Positions 7,575-16,361 of a DNA stretch of 64,000 nt are shown here, one piece after another. Positions within the stretch are counted from its first letter, which is position 1, and the number at the start of each line of letters is the position of its first letter. The DNA lies in assembly GCF_003352085.1 (NCBI RefSeq), contig NZ_CP025804.1:2542001-2606000 (forward strand). The letters are read 5' to 3'. The DNA comes from Sulfitobacter sp. SK012. GTDB taxonomy: Bacteria > Pseudomonadota > Alphaproteobacteria > Rhodobacterales > Rhodobacteraceae. A model generated the notes under the pieces. That model saw nothing but the letters and a program-made list of their open reading frames with translations, was not told the DNA's origin and ran no database searches. Both the position numbers and the translations under genes were made by a program.

Positions 7575-9209
7575 ATGTCGTCGAGCGAAAATATACTGGA
7601 TTGTTGCGTTGTTGGTGCGGGGCCCGCTGGGCTACAGGCGGCGTATTTATTGCGTAAAAAAGGGCTGCGGATCGCATTGCTGGAGCGCGGAGACGGCGTC
7701 AGCGGTTTTTTCCGGAAATTCCCTCGGCATCGTAATTTCATCTCTATCAACAAAGTGCACACAGGTCTCGACGATAAAGACGCCCAGTTGCGGTTTGACT
7801 GGAACAGCCTACTCAATGATGAGGGGCTGAAGGTTGGAGATTATACCACTCGGTATTTTCCAAAAGCCGACCGCTATGTTGAATACCTAGAGAAATTCGC
7901 CGAAATGCTGGGTGATGATGTCGTATTGAATGCCGAAGTCGCACAGATCAGCAAGGCGGATGATGTGTTTACGGTTGAGACTGCTGATGGTCGGAAGTTC
8001 CGCTCGCATCATGTCATCGTTTCAAGCGGCGTCACGCAGCCTTGGTTGCCTGATGTCGAAGGCATCGAGTTGACAGAGAACTACATCGATTTTGACGCGA
8101 CGCTGGAACGGTTCAATAACAAACGTGTTCTGATCTTGGGCAAAGGCAACGCGGCCTTTGAGACAGCACAAAAGATGCTGGAGCATGCCTCTGCCATCCA
8201 CGTTATGAGCCCCAATCCGATCAAGTTCGCCTGGAACACCCATTTCGTGGGTCATGTGCGGGCCGTGAACACCGAATTCATCGATACTTACCAACTGAAA
8301 TCGCAAAACGCTGTGGTGGATGCCAATCCGGTGCGTATTGAAAAGGACGGCGATACCTACGTGGTGCATGCCCGTATGACAGCGGCCGAAGGGCACGAAA
8401 TTGTCTTGCGCTATGATCACGTTATCTGTTGTACCGGATTTCGCTGGGACCCTTCGATCCTTGCCGAAGACATCCGCCCAGCCTTGCAGCATTTTGACAA
8501 GTTCCCCGTTATGACCCCCCAGTGGGAATCCACAACCACGCCGAACCTTTGGTTTGCGGGCACAATCATGCAAAGCCGGGATTTCAAGAAAACCATGTCT
8601 GGATTTGTGCACGGGTTCCGGCACAACATCGCGGCGCTAGCGACCTTTATTGCTGGCCGCGTTCAGGGCACGGAGTTGCCCTGTGATCAGATCGCAGTCG
8701 ATGTCGCACCGCTGGTCGACACTGTGATCGACCGGATCAGCTTGTCATCTGCGATGTTCCTGCAGCCTGGGTTCTTGGGCGACGTGATACATCTGTCAGG
8801 ACCACAAATGGGTCGTCATTACCGCGACATTCCAGTGCAGTGGGTCCGCGAAACGCCCGACATTCTGGGTGAGGACAGTCTGCTGATCACGCTTGAGTTC
8901 GGTAACTTTGGGGATACGCCTACACATGTAAAGCGGGCGCACACCGCTTACGGCGGAGAGCCTGATCCCTTTATCCACCCAGTTCTACGTCATTTCCGCA
9001 ATGGCGAAGAAATTGCGATGATCCATCTGTCAGATCATCTGGATGCCGATTGGCGCCGCGTTGAAGATAAAGAAGACACCGCGGGTACGGTTACAGCAAT
9101 GACATTTGCCGATTTGGGCCAAGCCTTGCCCATCGCCGAAGTCGTCCGCGATCAGATCAGCAACTTTTTGATCTCTCAGGGCGTTCAGAATCAGCTGGCT
9201 GCAGAATGA
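7575..9209 (+). CDS. FOXRED2-like FAD-dependent oxidoreductase
   Basis: The 544-residue flavoprotein has an N-terminal FAD fold (GAGPAG at 14-19), the PRHRNFISINKVHTG segment near 50-64 that resembles the FOXRED2 group, a second dinucleotide fold (GKGNAAFE at 189-196) for NAD(P)H, and CTGF at 286-289, comparable to the ATG motif of flavin monooxygenases. The C-terminal 200 residues are not a standard monooxygenase part, and their role is unknown. The substrate cannot be told. The ATG at 7575 follows GGAAGG; a GTG two codons upstream is equally in frame. The gene sits between patatin and bdhA on the opposite strand. Confidence 0.75.
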   Translation: MSSSENILDCCVVGAGPAGLQAAYLLRKKGLRIALLERGDGVSGFFRKFPRHRNFISINKVHTGLDDKDAQLRFDWNSLLNDEGLKVGDYTTRYFPKADRYVEYLEKFAEMLGDDVVLNAEVAQISKADDVFTVETADGRKFRSHHVIVSSGVTQPWLPDVEGIELTENYIDFDATLERFNNKRVLILGKGNAAFETAQKMLEHASAIHVMSPNPIKFAWNTHFVGHVRAVNTEFIDTYQLKSQNAVVDANPVRIEKDGDTYVVHARMTAAEGHEIVLRYDHVICCTGFRWDPSILAEDIRPALQHFDKFPVMTPQWESTTTPNLWFAGTIMQSRDFKKTMSGFVHGFRHNIAALATFIAGRVQGTELPCDQIAVDVAPLVDTVIDRISLSSAMFLQPGFLGDVIHLSGPQMGRHYRDIPVQWVRETPDILGEDSLLITLEFGNFGDTPTHVKRAHTAYGGEPDPFIHPVLRHFRNGEEIAMIHLSDHLDADWRRVEDKEDTAGTVTAMTFADLGQALPIAEVVRDQISNFLISQGVQNQLAAE

Positions 9210-9210
9210 A

Positions 9211-9250
9211 AAACACCCCCGGTCCTGTTAAGGTCCGGGGGCGTTTGTTT
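9211..9250. terminator. Bidirectional intrinsic terminator between convergent genes
   Basis: An 11-pair stem (9216-9226 with 9231-9241, one T-T mismatch) and a GTTA loop are followed by CGTTTGTTT on the plus strand and by TGTTTTTC on the minus strand. It serves the FOXRED2-like gene and bdhA, which end on either side. Confidence 0.8.
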
Positions 9251-9262
9251 AAACAGTAACGA

Positions 9263-10048
9263 TCAAAGCGCAGTCCAACCGCCATCCACGCTGATTGCGG
9301 TGCCGGTGATCTGATCTGCCGCAGATGAGCACAGGAACGTCGCTGTGCCGCCCATCTGCTCAACGGTGGCGAACTCTTTGGACGGCTGGCGTTTGAGCAT
9401 GACGTTCTTGATCACGTCCTCGCGGCTCATGTCATATTCTTTCATCGTGTCGGGGATCTGGCTTTCGACCAATGGGGTCAGCACATAACCAGGGCAGATC
9501 GCGTTTGATGTGATCGGCTCTTGGGCTGTTTCCAGCGCTGTCGTTTTGGTCAGGCCAATGATCCCGTGTTTTGCAGCAATATAGGCCGCTTTGTAGGGCG
9601 ACGCCGTTAGGCCATGGGCAGATGAAATGTTAATCACCCGGCCCCAGCCCGCTGCACGCATCATCGGCAATGCGGCGGCCGTGGTATGAAACGCTGAGCT
9701 TAGATTGATCGCAATGATCGCGTCCCACTTTGCGGTCGGAAATTCCGGGATCGGGGCGACATGCTGGATGCCGGCGTTGTTGATCAAGATGTCGCAGCGC
9801 CCTGCATCCGTGATCAACTGGCGGCATTCGTCGCCCTTGGACATGTCAGCTTTGATATAGCGCGCTTTGACACCTGTCAGATCGGCAATTTCTTCGGCCA
9901 AAGCGTGGTCTTCTTTGCGGTCGCAAAAGGAATTCAGTACAACATCCGCACCTGCCTTGGCCATTTCTCGCGCGATGCCGAGGCCAATGCCAGAGTTTGA
10001 GCCCGTGATGATGGCCGTCTTACCTGAAAGGTCGATTGTAAATGCCAT
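9263..10048 (-). CDS. bdhA: D-3-hydroxybutyrate dehydrogenase (SDR family)
   Basis: The 261-residue short-chain dehydrogenase has the NAD site TGSNSGIG (15-22), NNAGIQH, the catalytic Ser in NISSAHG, and YxxxK in YIAAKHG. The segment SAHGLTASPYKAAY and the end TGTAISVDGGWTAL are those of 3-hydroxybutyrate dehydrogenases, which oxidise 3-hydroxybutyrate to acetoacetate in polyhydroxybutyrate and ketone body use. The ATG at 10048 has GGAGG upstream (TTGGAGGCTATTCCC). It ends at a shared terminator. Confidence 0.9.
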   Translation of the reverse strand: MAFTIDLSGKTAIITGSNSGIGLGIAREMAKAGADVVLNSFCDRKEDHALAEEIADLTGVKARYIKADMSKGDECRQLITDAGRCDILINNAGIQHVAPIPEFPTAKWDAIIAINLSSAFHTTAAALPMMRAAGWGRVINISSAHGLTASPYKAAYIAAKHGIIGLTKTTALETAQEPITSNAICPGYVLTPLVESQIPDTMKEYDMSREDVIKNVMLKRQPSKEFATVEQMGGTATFLCSSAADQITGTAISVDGGWTAL

Positions 10049-10232
10049 GGGAATAGCCTCCAATTTTGGGTTTGGCGGCAAAATAGCGTAAATGCTGCAC
10101 TTGCGAAAGGCATTGAACTTCGGGTTAGCTACGCCGCAAAAATGCAGTTCTGTCAATTCGCCAAAATTGGCGAGGCGCGCGGAACGGTAAGATTTGAGAT
10201 ACCTATAACAACAGTGCAAAGTGTCGTTGGGC

Positions 10233-10260
10233 AAAAAAAACGCCCGCGCGAAGCGGGCGT
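10233..10260 (-). terminator. Intrinsic terminator of the small RNA candidate
   Basis: The perfect stem CGCCCGC/GCGGGCG has a 5-base loop (GCGAA on the plus strand) and eight A on the plus strand, which are eight U in the minus-strand transcript. There is no T run on the plus side, so it works only for leftward transcription. Confidence 0.85.
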
Positions 10261-10308
10261 CAAGTTATTGAGGCAGGTTTCATACAGGCAAGAAACCTAT
10301 CGAGCAGT
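10233..10308 (-). ncRNA. Candidate small RNA with own promoter and intrinsic terminator
   Basis: Read on the minus strand, TTGGCC (10343-10338) lies 17 bp from TATAAA (10320-10315), a plausible sigma-70 promoter that would start transcription near 10308. The transcript would form a hairpin with perfect 7-base arms (AGGTTTC/GAAACCT, 10275-10281 and 10292-10298, loop of 10), then a 14-base linker, then a 7-8 bp GC stem (10240/41-10247 with 10253-10259/60) followed by eight U. This is the typical shape of a Hfq-dependent RNA of about 75 nt. No reading frame with a ribosome site fits it well. It matches no RNA family that I recognise. Confidence 0.5.
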
Positions 10309-10422
10309 AAGACCTTTATAAACAATTCCCTAGGTTTGGCCAAGCATAAAGTTTGATATGCCCCAAAGACCACGCTAAGCGTTAAGGCAATAAAACAAAG
10401 GCTGAACAGGATTGTTGCAGAA

Positions 10423-12240
10423 ATGAGCGCGGATAGTTTCCAAATCACACGGGGGTTTATGGCCTTCTCTTCACTGATTCTGTTCGGTGCAGCAGTGCAT
10501 GCAGAGCCAGCACATGGGATATCTATGTACGGAGCCCCGGCCCTCCCACCTGATTTTGTGTCTTTGCCTTATGCGAACCCCAATGCGCCCAAGGGCGGAT
10601 CGATAACGTTGGGAAACACCGGCGGCTTTGACAGCCTGAACCCTTACATCGCCAAAGGCACGTCGCCGTGGCAGCTGCCGTTCTTCACGCACGAATCCCT
10701 AATGGGGCGATCGTGGAATGAACCTTTCGCGCTATACGGGTTATTGGCCGAATCGGTTGAAACAGATGAGGACCGCACTTGGGTCGAATTCACGCTACGC
10801 GCAGAGGCAAAGTTCTCGGATGGGACGCCAGTTACTGTCGATGACGTAATGTTTAGCTACGAGCTTTTGGGCAGCCAAGGACATCCTCGCTACTATGGGT
10901 TGGTCTCGCAGATCGAAAAGATCGAGCAAACTGGCGACCGGTCGGTGAAATTTACCTTCAACACCGACAATCGAGAATTGGCTCTTTTGGCAGGAATGCG
11001 TCCGATACTAAGTCGTGCCCAATGGGAAGGTCAGGATTTTCAGAACGCGCCGATCTCTGAGATCCCGCTTGGCTCTGGCCCATATGTGATCAGTGGATTT
11101 GAGGGCGGCCGCTTTGTGCAGTTGTCCCGCAATCCTGACTATTGGGGCGTTGATGTGCCATTCCGCCGCGGCACCCACAACATCGACAACATCAAAATCG
11201 ATTTCTACGGCGATGCATCGGTTTTGTTTGAAGCCTTCAAGGCTGGTGAAATCTCGGCCGTACGCGAATTCAATGCGGAGACTTGGGAAAATCAGTACGG
11301 CTTTCCGGCAGCATTGCGCGGCGACGTGGTCAAAACGACGATCCCGCATCAAAAGCCATCAGGCATGACCGGTTTTGTGATGAACACACGCCGCGCGCCT
11401 TTTGATGATTGGCGCGTGCGCGACGCAATGATCGATGCGTTTAATTTTGAGTATATCAATGACACGCTGACGGGCGGTGCACAGCCGCGCATCACCTCGT
11501 ATTTCTCAAACTCGATCCTATCGATGCAGCATGGCCCGGCCGAAGGGCGCGTTGCCGAGTTCTTAACCCCCTACATCGACACGTTGCCCGTCGGTGCGAT
11601 GGATGGGTACAGTTTGCCAGTTGCCAATGGATCTGCCCGCAACCGCGCTGGCATCGCGTCGGCCATCTCCAAGCTTGAAACGGCCGGATACTCCGCCGCA
11701 GATGGTACCATGCGGCGCGGAGACGGGTCGCCCCTGACCTTTGATATCCTGTTGGCCAAGGGCAGCACTGAGAATGTCGCGATCGCTGAGCTTTATGTTC
11801 AGGCCCTGACCCGGTTAGGCATCAAGGTTATGGTTGAAACCGTCGATGACGCTCAATTTGTCGGGCGCACAAACGAGTTTGATTTCGACATGACGATATT
11901 TAGACGTTCCCTGTCGCTCAGCCCGGGCAATGAGCAAAAGTTCTATTGGGGTACGGAATCAGCAGATCAGCCGGGATCGCGCAACCTGATGGGCGTCAGA
12001 TCCCCAGCAATTGACGGAATGATCGACGCAATGCTTGGTGCACGCGACAGTGCGGACTTTGTCGCAGCAGCCCGTGCGTTGGACCGGTTGCTGACAGCGG
12101 GTCGTTACGTCGTGCCGTTTTGGTCCTACAGCGAAGGTCGTATCGCTCATGTGTCACAGATGCAGCACCCGGACGTCATTCCGATATACGGTGATGGTCC
12201 TGACTGGATGCCCGGCATGTGGTGGTGGGAAGATAAATAA
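10423..12240 (+). CDS. Peptide-type ABC transporter substrate-binding protein (YejA-like)
   Basis: The 605-residue protein begins with a signal peptide ending near VHAEP and continues with HGISMYGAPALPPDFVSLPY, ANPNAPKGG and SLNPYIAKG, the pattern of YejA-type members of the SBP_bac_5 family (periplasmic capture of oligopeptides or microcin-like peptides). The conserved lobe motifs FSDGTPVTVDDVMFSYE and LGSGPYVI are present. The length fits YejA (about 600). No permease or ATPase gene lies nearby, so it is an orphan here. A second in-frame ATG at 10459 would leave a signal peptide without positive charge, so 10423 is kept. Confidence 0.85.
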   Translation: MSADSFQITRGFMAFSSLILFGAAVHAEPAHGISMYGAPALPPDFVSLPYANPNAPKGGSITLGNTGGFDSLNPYIAKGTSPWQLPFFTHESLMGRSWNEPFALYGLLAESVETDEDRTWVEFTLRAEAKFSDGTPVTVDDVMFSYELLGSQGHPRYYGLVSQIEKIEQTGDRSVKFTFNTDNRELALLAGMRPILSRAQWEGQDFQNAPISEIPLGSGPYVISGFEGGRFVQLSRNPDYWGVDVPFRRGTHNIDNIKIDFYGDASVLFEAFKAGEISAVREFNAETWENQYGFPAALRGDVVKTTIPHQKPSGMTGFVMNTRRAPFDDWRVRDAMIDAFNFEYINDTLTGGAQPRITSYFSNSILSMQHGPAEGRVAEFLTPYIDTLPVGAMDGYSLPVANGSARNRAGIASAISKLETAGYSAADGTMRRGDGSPLTFDILLAKGSTENVAIAELYVQALTRLGIKVMVETVDDAQFVGRTNEFDFDMTIFRRSLSLSPGNEQKFYWGTESADQPGSRNLMGVRSPAIDGMIDAMLGARDSADFVAAARALDRLLTAGRYVVPFWSYSEGRIAHVSQMQHPDVIPIYGDGPDWMPGMWWWEDK

Positions 12241-12282
12241 TCCTGTCACGAAACTGTAGCATTGCAGGTGTAGTTGGACCGC

Positions 12283-12759
12283 ATGAATATACTTGTCTTA
12301 TGTACGGGCAACTCAGCCCGATCGATCCTTTTGGAATGTCTTTTGGCGCGTCTGGGCAAAGGGAGAATTATGTCTTTTTCCGCTGGCAGCCAACCTGCTG
12401 GTCAAGTCAATCCGCACTCACTCACCTTGCTTGAACGCGAGAGGTATGATGTCTCAGGGTTGCGGTCCAAAAGTTGGGATGAGTTCGCCGAGACAGGTGC
12501 ACCACAAATGGATGCTGTGATTACTGTTTGTGGGTCGGCTGCCGGCGAAACCTGCCCATTCTGGCCGGGTGCTCCGCTGCGGGCGCATTGGGGTGTTGAA
12601 GACCCCGCCGCTGCGTCAAAACATGAAGCGCCCGCGGCCTTCGACCAAGCCTATGCCATCCTGTCACGTCGAGCTGAGTCTTTCCTTGCCGCACCAGTTG
12701 AGACGATGACGGCCACAGCCCTGCAAGCGCATCTAAACGCCTGTGGTACCCAAGGATGA
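12283..12759 (+). CDS. arsC: Low-molecular-weight phosphatase-type arsenate reductase
   Basis: The 158-residue protein has the phosphatase loop CTGNSAR (C-x5-R) near residue 7 and the second Cys region VCGSAAGETCPFWPG near residue 84, as in thioredoxin- or glutaredoxin-linked arsenate reductases, which reduce arsenate to arsenite. The ATG at 12283 places the P-loop at the usual position; a TTG three codons earlier is less likely. Its TGA overlaps the ATG of the aquaporin gene, as in the Sinorhizobium arsenic operon where an aquaglyceroporin removes the arsenite. No arsR or arsB is seen beside it. Confidence 0.87.
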   Translation: MNILVLCTGNSARSILLECLLARLGKGRIMSFSAGSQPAGQVNPHSLTLLERERYDVSGLRSKSWDEFAETGAPQMDAVITVCGSAAGETCPFWPGAPLRAHWGVEDPAAASKHEAPAAFDQAYAILSRRAESFLAAPVETMTATALQAHLNACGTQG

Positions 12760-13406
12760 AGCGCCGGCTCGCCGCTGAAGCCCTTGGCACGGCGCTGCTG
12801 CTGATCTCTGTCATCGGCTCAGGGATTATGGGAGAGAACCTCGCATCAGGAAATGTCGCGATCATGCTCCTGGCGAATGCAATCGCTACGGGCTGCATGC
12901 TTTACGTAATTATCACGGTCCTGGGTCCGATTTCAGGCGCAAATTTCAATCCAGCTGTCAGCATCGCATTTGCTTTAAGCGGCGCGTTACCGTGGCGCGA
13001 TCTACCTGGGTACATCATCGCTCAGATATCCGGGGCCATAGCCGGTGTCTGGATCGCGCATTTTATGTTTGACCAACCGATTGTGCAAATCTCGCAGACG
13101 ATGCACCGCACGGGTGGCGCACAATGGGGATCAGAGCTGATTGCGACGCTGGGCCTACTTTTGGTCATTTTTGGAGGCCTTAAAGCGCGCGCCGAGGCGG
13201 TTCCGACGTTGGTCGCTCTTTATATTACAGGCGCTTATTGGTTCACGGCGTCGACCAGCTTTGCCAATCCGGCGGTGACAATCGCGCGTGGTTTCTCGGA
13301 TAGTTTTGCAGGTATCAACCCAAGCCATATTCCGGCGTTTATCGCAGCGCAGCTGGTCGCAGTAGGCATCGCGCATTTCGCGCTCAAGGCGCTCTTAGAC
13401 GAGTGA
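12756..13406 (+). CDS. MIP-family aquaglyceroporin, probable arsenite channel (AqpS-like)
   Basis: This 216-residue protein has six membrane spans and both channel boxes: NFNPAVS near residue 66 and FANPAVTIAR near residue 171, the Arg being part of the selectivity filter. Coupling by ATGA to arsC points to downhill exit of arsenite produced by the reductase, as shown for AqpS of Sinorhizobium meliloti. Its 3' end overlaps by 12 bp the 3' end of the convergent regulator gene. Confidence 0.85.
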   Translation: MKRRLAAEALGTALLLISVIGSGIMGENLASGNVAIMLLANAIATGCMLYVIITVLGPISGANFNPAVSIAFALSGALPWRDLPGYIIAQISGAIAGVWIAHFMFDQPIVQISQTMHRTGGAQWGSELIATLGLLLVIFGGLKARAEAVPTLVALYITGAYWFTASTSFANPAVTIARGFSDSFAGINPSHIPAFIAAQLVAVGIAHFALKALLDE

Positions 13407-14018
13407 CGTGACCCATAAGATCGTCGCATCTTCGTCGCTGACAGACACCACGTTATGGCCCATCGCAGCGTCGTAATACGCGCTGTCGCCGCGTCGCATC
13501 TCGATTGGTTCGTAAAATTCGCTAAACAGCTGAATGACGCCGGTCAGCACATACAGAAACTCTTCGCCATCATGGCGGACCCAACCGTCAAATTCTTCCA
13601 TCTGACGGGCCCGAACGCGCGCATGGTATGGCAACATCTGCTTTTTGCGCAGCGTGTCGGCCAGTAATGTATGCTCATAGGTCGCCGTTGCTTTGGCGGT
13701 GCCTTCGTTTTGGCGCGTTACGGCTAGGCGCCCATTGATCTGCCCGGCGGACGGCGCGGTAAACAGCTGCGGCACAGAAATCTCAAGCCCCACGGCCAGC
13801 TTTTTTAGCGCATCATAGGTTGGCGACATTTGACCATTTTCGATCTTTGACAATGTCGAGCGGGCAAGCCCCGCCTGCCCGGCTGCCTGCTCCAATGTCC
13901 AACCGCGTGCCTTGCGCAATTCGCGCACCCGCACGCCCAGATCGACAGGCGGCACATGCGCGGCCTCACCATCTTCGCGCGCGATCTGGATCATGGACTT
14001 GGCATCAGATTTCGTCAT
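13395..14018 (-). CDS. XRE-family transcriptional regulator with cupin domain
   Basis: The 207-residue protein has an N-terminal helix-turn-helix (about 25-80: VRELRKARGWTLEQAAG, LARSTLSKIENG) and a C-terminal cupin (about 110-205: FDGWVRHDGEEFLYVLTG, RRGDSAYYDAAMGHNVV) for a small ligand. Such proteins usually control a neighbouring metabolic gene. The divergent acyl-CoA ligase gene starts 65 bp away and is the likely target. The ATG at 14018 is chosen; an upstream in-frame start at 14063 would extend into the shared promoter. Confidence 0.87.
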   Translation of the reverse strand: MTKSDAKSMIQIAREDGEAAHVPPVDLGVRVRELRKARGWTLEQAAGQAGLARSTLSKIENGQMSPTYDALKKLAVGLEISVPQLFTAPSAGQINGRLAVTRQNEGTAKATATYEHTLLADTLRKKQMLPYHARVRARQMEEFDGWVRHDGEEFLYVLTGVIQLFSEFYEPIEMRRGDSAYYDAAMGHNVVSVSDEDATILWVTSLV

Positions 14019-14083
14019 GTTGTTGCTATAATTGGCAGAGCTTGTACTTGCAACGGGCCGCACCGGACGCTAGCCAAACCGCA

Positions 14084-15601
14084 ATGACTTCAGTCTTTGA
14101 TCATGGTGGTTTCAAACCTTGCCCTGCGCCGTTCAACATGGCGGCGCATGTCTTGGCGCATGCGAATCTGACACCTGATAAATTGGCCTTACAGATTGTC
14201 GGCCCGGAAGGTTCGCATGATTGGACCTATGCGGCGCTAAAATCTGCTGTGCTTGGCACGGCCACCGGCTTGCAGACCCTCGGGCTTGAGCCTGGAGCAC
14301 GAGTGTTGCTGCGCCTTAGCAATACGGTTGATTTCCCACTGGCGTATTTGGGCGCGCTTGCCGCTGGGATGGTGCCTGTGCCGACATCGGCGTCCTTAAC
14401 CGACCGCGAAGTTGCGCATATCCTCAGCACGCTGCGACCCGATGTGGTGTTACATGATCCAGACGTCGTCTGCCCGTTGATCCCCAATGCGATCAACCTA
14501 GAAACGTTGCGCGCAATGCAAAGCCTGCCAGCCGCGGATTGGCACATGGGCGATCCAAATCGGCTGGGCTACATCATCTATACATCCGGGACCTCAGGCA
14601 CGCCACGCGCTGTCGCCCATGCGCACCGTGCCATTTGGGCGCGTCAAATGATGTTTGAGGGTTGGTATGGACTGCGCGAGCAGGACCGCGTGATGCACGC
14701 AGGCGCGTTGAATTGGACCTACACCTTAGGCACAGGCCTGATGGACCCTTGGACCGCTGGGGCGACCGCGCTGATCCCTGCGTCTGGCACAGCACCTGCA
14801 GAGTTGCCCGCGCTGATGAAGCGCCACGGCGCCAGCATTTTTGCAGCTGCACCGGGTATCTACCGGCAAATCCTGCGTCATCACGACAAGCTAGATCTAC
14901 CGGATCTGCGGCATGGATTAAGTGCAGGAGAAAAGCTGCCGTCCCGTGTGAGCCGCGCATGGCAGACTACGACGGGCTCGCGGATCCTTGAAGCTTACGG
15001 CATATCCGAATGCTCCACCTTCATCTCGCAAGCCCCTGATGGTTCTGCACAAAACGATGCTTTGGGGCGACCACAAAACGGGCGCCGCATCGCGATCATT
15101 GGGCCTGACGGGCCAGCGCCGCGCAATACCGAAGGCACCATTGCCGTGCGCCGCGACGATCCCGGTTTGATGTTGGGGTACTTGGATGCCCCCGAAGCTA
15201 CGGCTGCAAAATTCCAAGGTGACTGGTTCATGACCGGGGATCAGGGCGCGATGGATGCGCACGACCAGATCATCTATTTGGGCCGCGCGGATGACATGAT
15301 GAACGCAGGCGGCTTTCGGGTGTCGCCCATCGAGGTCGAACAAGTGCTGCTCGAAATGCCTGGGATTACGGGTGCAGGGTGCGCGCAGATTGAGGTCAGT
15401 CCGGACGTGCATGTGATCGCTGCATTCTACACTGGCCCTGCCGCACTGGACGATGCTGCATTGCACCTTTATGCCGGGTCCAAACTGGCGCGTTATAAAC
15501 AGCCGCGCCTCTATGTTCATCTGCCAGCGCTGCCCATGGGCGCAAATGGCAAATTGCAGCGCCGCGCGTTGGCACCGCTTTATGAGGTAAGACCGAAATG
15601 A
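14084..15601 (+). CDS. AMP-forming acyl-CoA synthetase / ligase
   Basis: The 505-residue protein is an ANL-family enzyme: it activates a carboxylic acid as acyl-AMP and transfers it to CoA. The P-loop is YIIYTSGTSGTPRAVAH (about 164-180; the usual Lys of TGxPKG is Arg here). EAYGISECS and WFMTGDQGAMDAHDQIIYLGRADDMMNAGGFRVSP (seen as GRADDMMNAGGFRVSP) match motifs A5-A8, and NGKLQRRAL carries the late catalytic Lys. The substrate is not evident; aromatic or branched acids are possible. The ATG at 14084 is the first start after the divergent promoter. The stop overlaps the next gene by ATGA. Confidence 0.87.
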   Translation: MTSVFDHGGFKPCPAPFNMAAHVLAHANLTPDKLALQIVGPEGSHDWTYAALKSAVLGTATGLQTLGLEPGARVLLRLSNTVDFPLAYLGALAAGMVPVPTSASLTDREVAHILSTLRPDVVLHDPDVVCPLIPNAINLETLRAMQSLPAADWHMGDPNRLGYIIYTSGTSGTPRAVAHAHRAIWARQMMFEGWYGLREQDRVMHAGALNWTYTLGTGLMDPWTAGATALIPASGTAPAELPALMKRHGASIFAAAPGIYRQILRHHDKLDLPDLRHGLSAGEKLPSRVSRAWQTTTGSRILEAYGISECSTFISQAPDGSAQNDALGRPQNGRRIAIIGPDGPAPRNTEGTIAVRRDDPGLMLGYLDAPEATAAKFQGDWFMTGDQGAMDAHDQIIYLGRADDMMNAGGFRVSPIEVEQVLLEMPGITGAGCAQIEVSPDVHVIAAFYTGPAALDDAALHLYAGSKLARYKQPRLYVHLPALPMGANGKLQRRALAPLYEVRPK

Positions 15602-16233
15602 CCGATGAAACCACGAAGCTTGATATCATGTCCGACCCCATTTGCCCGTGGTGCTACATCGGCAAAACGCATCTGGACAAGGCGTTAAAAACGAACGGAA
15701 ATCACCCCTTTACCATCGAATGGCACCCGTTCCAGCTTAACCCGGATATGCCAAAAGAAGGCATGGATCGCCGCGCCTATCTGGAAGGCAAGTTTGGTGG
15801 CAAAGAAGCCGCCGTGCGCGCCTATGCACCAGTGGTTGAGCATTCTCAGGCGGCGGGCCTCAAGATCAACTTTGAGGGGATGAAACGAACGCCCAACACC
15901 ATCAACGCCCACCGCCTGATCCATTGGGCTGGCATCGAAGGGCACCAGAACGCCGTCGTTGATGCCCTGTTCGTCGCCTATTTCGTTGACGCCCGCGACA
16001 TCGGTCAGATTGAGGTTTTGGCTGATATCGCGGATGCTTGCGGCATGGACGCGTCGGTTGTCGCCCGGCTCATGGCCTCAGATGCAGATGTGCAAGACAT
16101 CCGCGATCGCGACGCGCATAGCCGAAAGATGGGCATCAATTCAGTACCAACCTTTATTGTCGCCGGGCGTCACGCTGTTCCGGGCGCACAACAGCCAGAG
16201 CTTTGGGCCAAAGTCATCGCCGAGATGACCTAA
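15598..16233 (+). CDS. DsbA-family oxidoreductase, FrnE-like
   Basis: The 211-residue thioredoxin-fold protein has the redox motif CPWC at residues 16-19 in SDPICPWCYIGK, lacks a signal peptide and so is cytoplasmic. The end NSVPTFIVAGRHAVPGAQQPE is the cis-Pro region of FrnE/DsbA-like proteins. FrnE relatives act as disulfide oxidoreductases, others as glutathione-dependent isomerases. It is co-translated with the acyl-CoA ligase, which suggests a joint pathway, though no specific reaction follows from the sequence. Confidence 0.87.
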   Translation: MTDETTKLDIMSDPICPWCYIGKTHLDKALKTNGNHPFTIEWHPFQLNPDMPKEGMDRRAYLEGKFGGKEAAVRAYAPVVEHSQAAGLKINFEGMKRTPNTINAHRLIHWAGIEGHQNAVVDALFVAYFVDARDIGQIEVLADIADACGMDASVVARLMASDADVQDIRDRDAHSRKMGINSVPTFIVAGRHAVPGAQQPELWAKVIAEMT

Positions 16234-16361
16234 ATTGGGGCCCGGATGCATCAGTTGACGTTCCGGGCAACAAAAAGCTTACTTTGTTGAACTCGCTGGC
16301 CTATCATGACTGCACAAGGGGCAAAAAGCCTCGTTAAATAATATACTATTGAGCGGTCAAC

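Larger units (their letters stand above)
10049..10422. other. 374-bp gene-free interval between bdhA and the binding-protein gene
   Basis: The left half (10049-10232) is the leader of bdhA and shows no gene. The centre holds the small RNA candidate on the minus strand with its own terminator. The right part (10344-10422) is the leader of the binding-protein gene; no clear operator was seen there. Confidence 0.6.

Noticed and set aside
10260..10448. 62-codon hydrophobic reading frame on the minus strand
   Set aside because: It starts with GTG inside the binding-protein gene and has no ribosome site. The small RNA with its terminator explains the region better.
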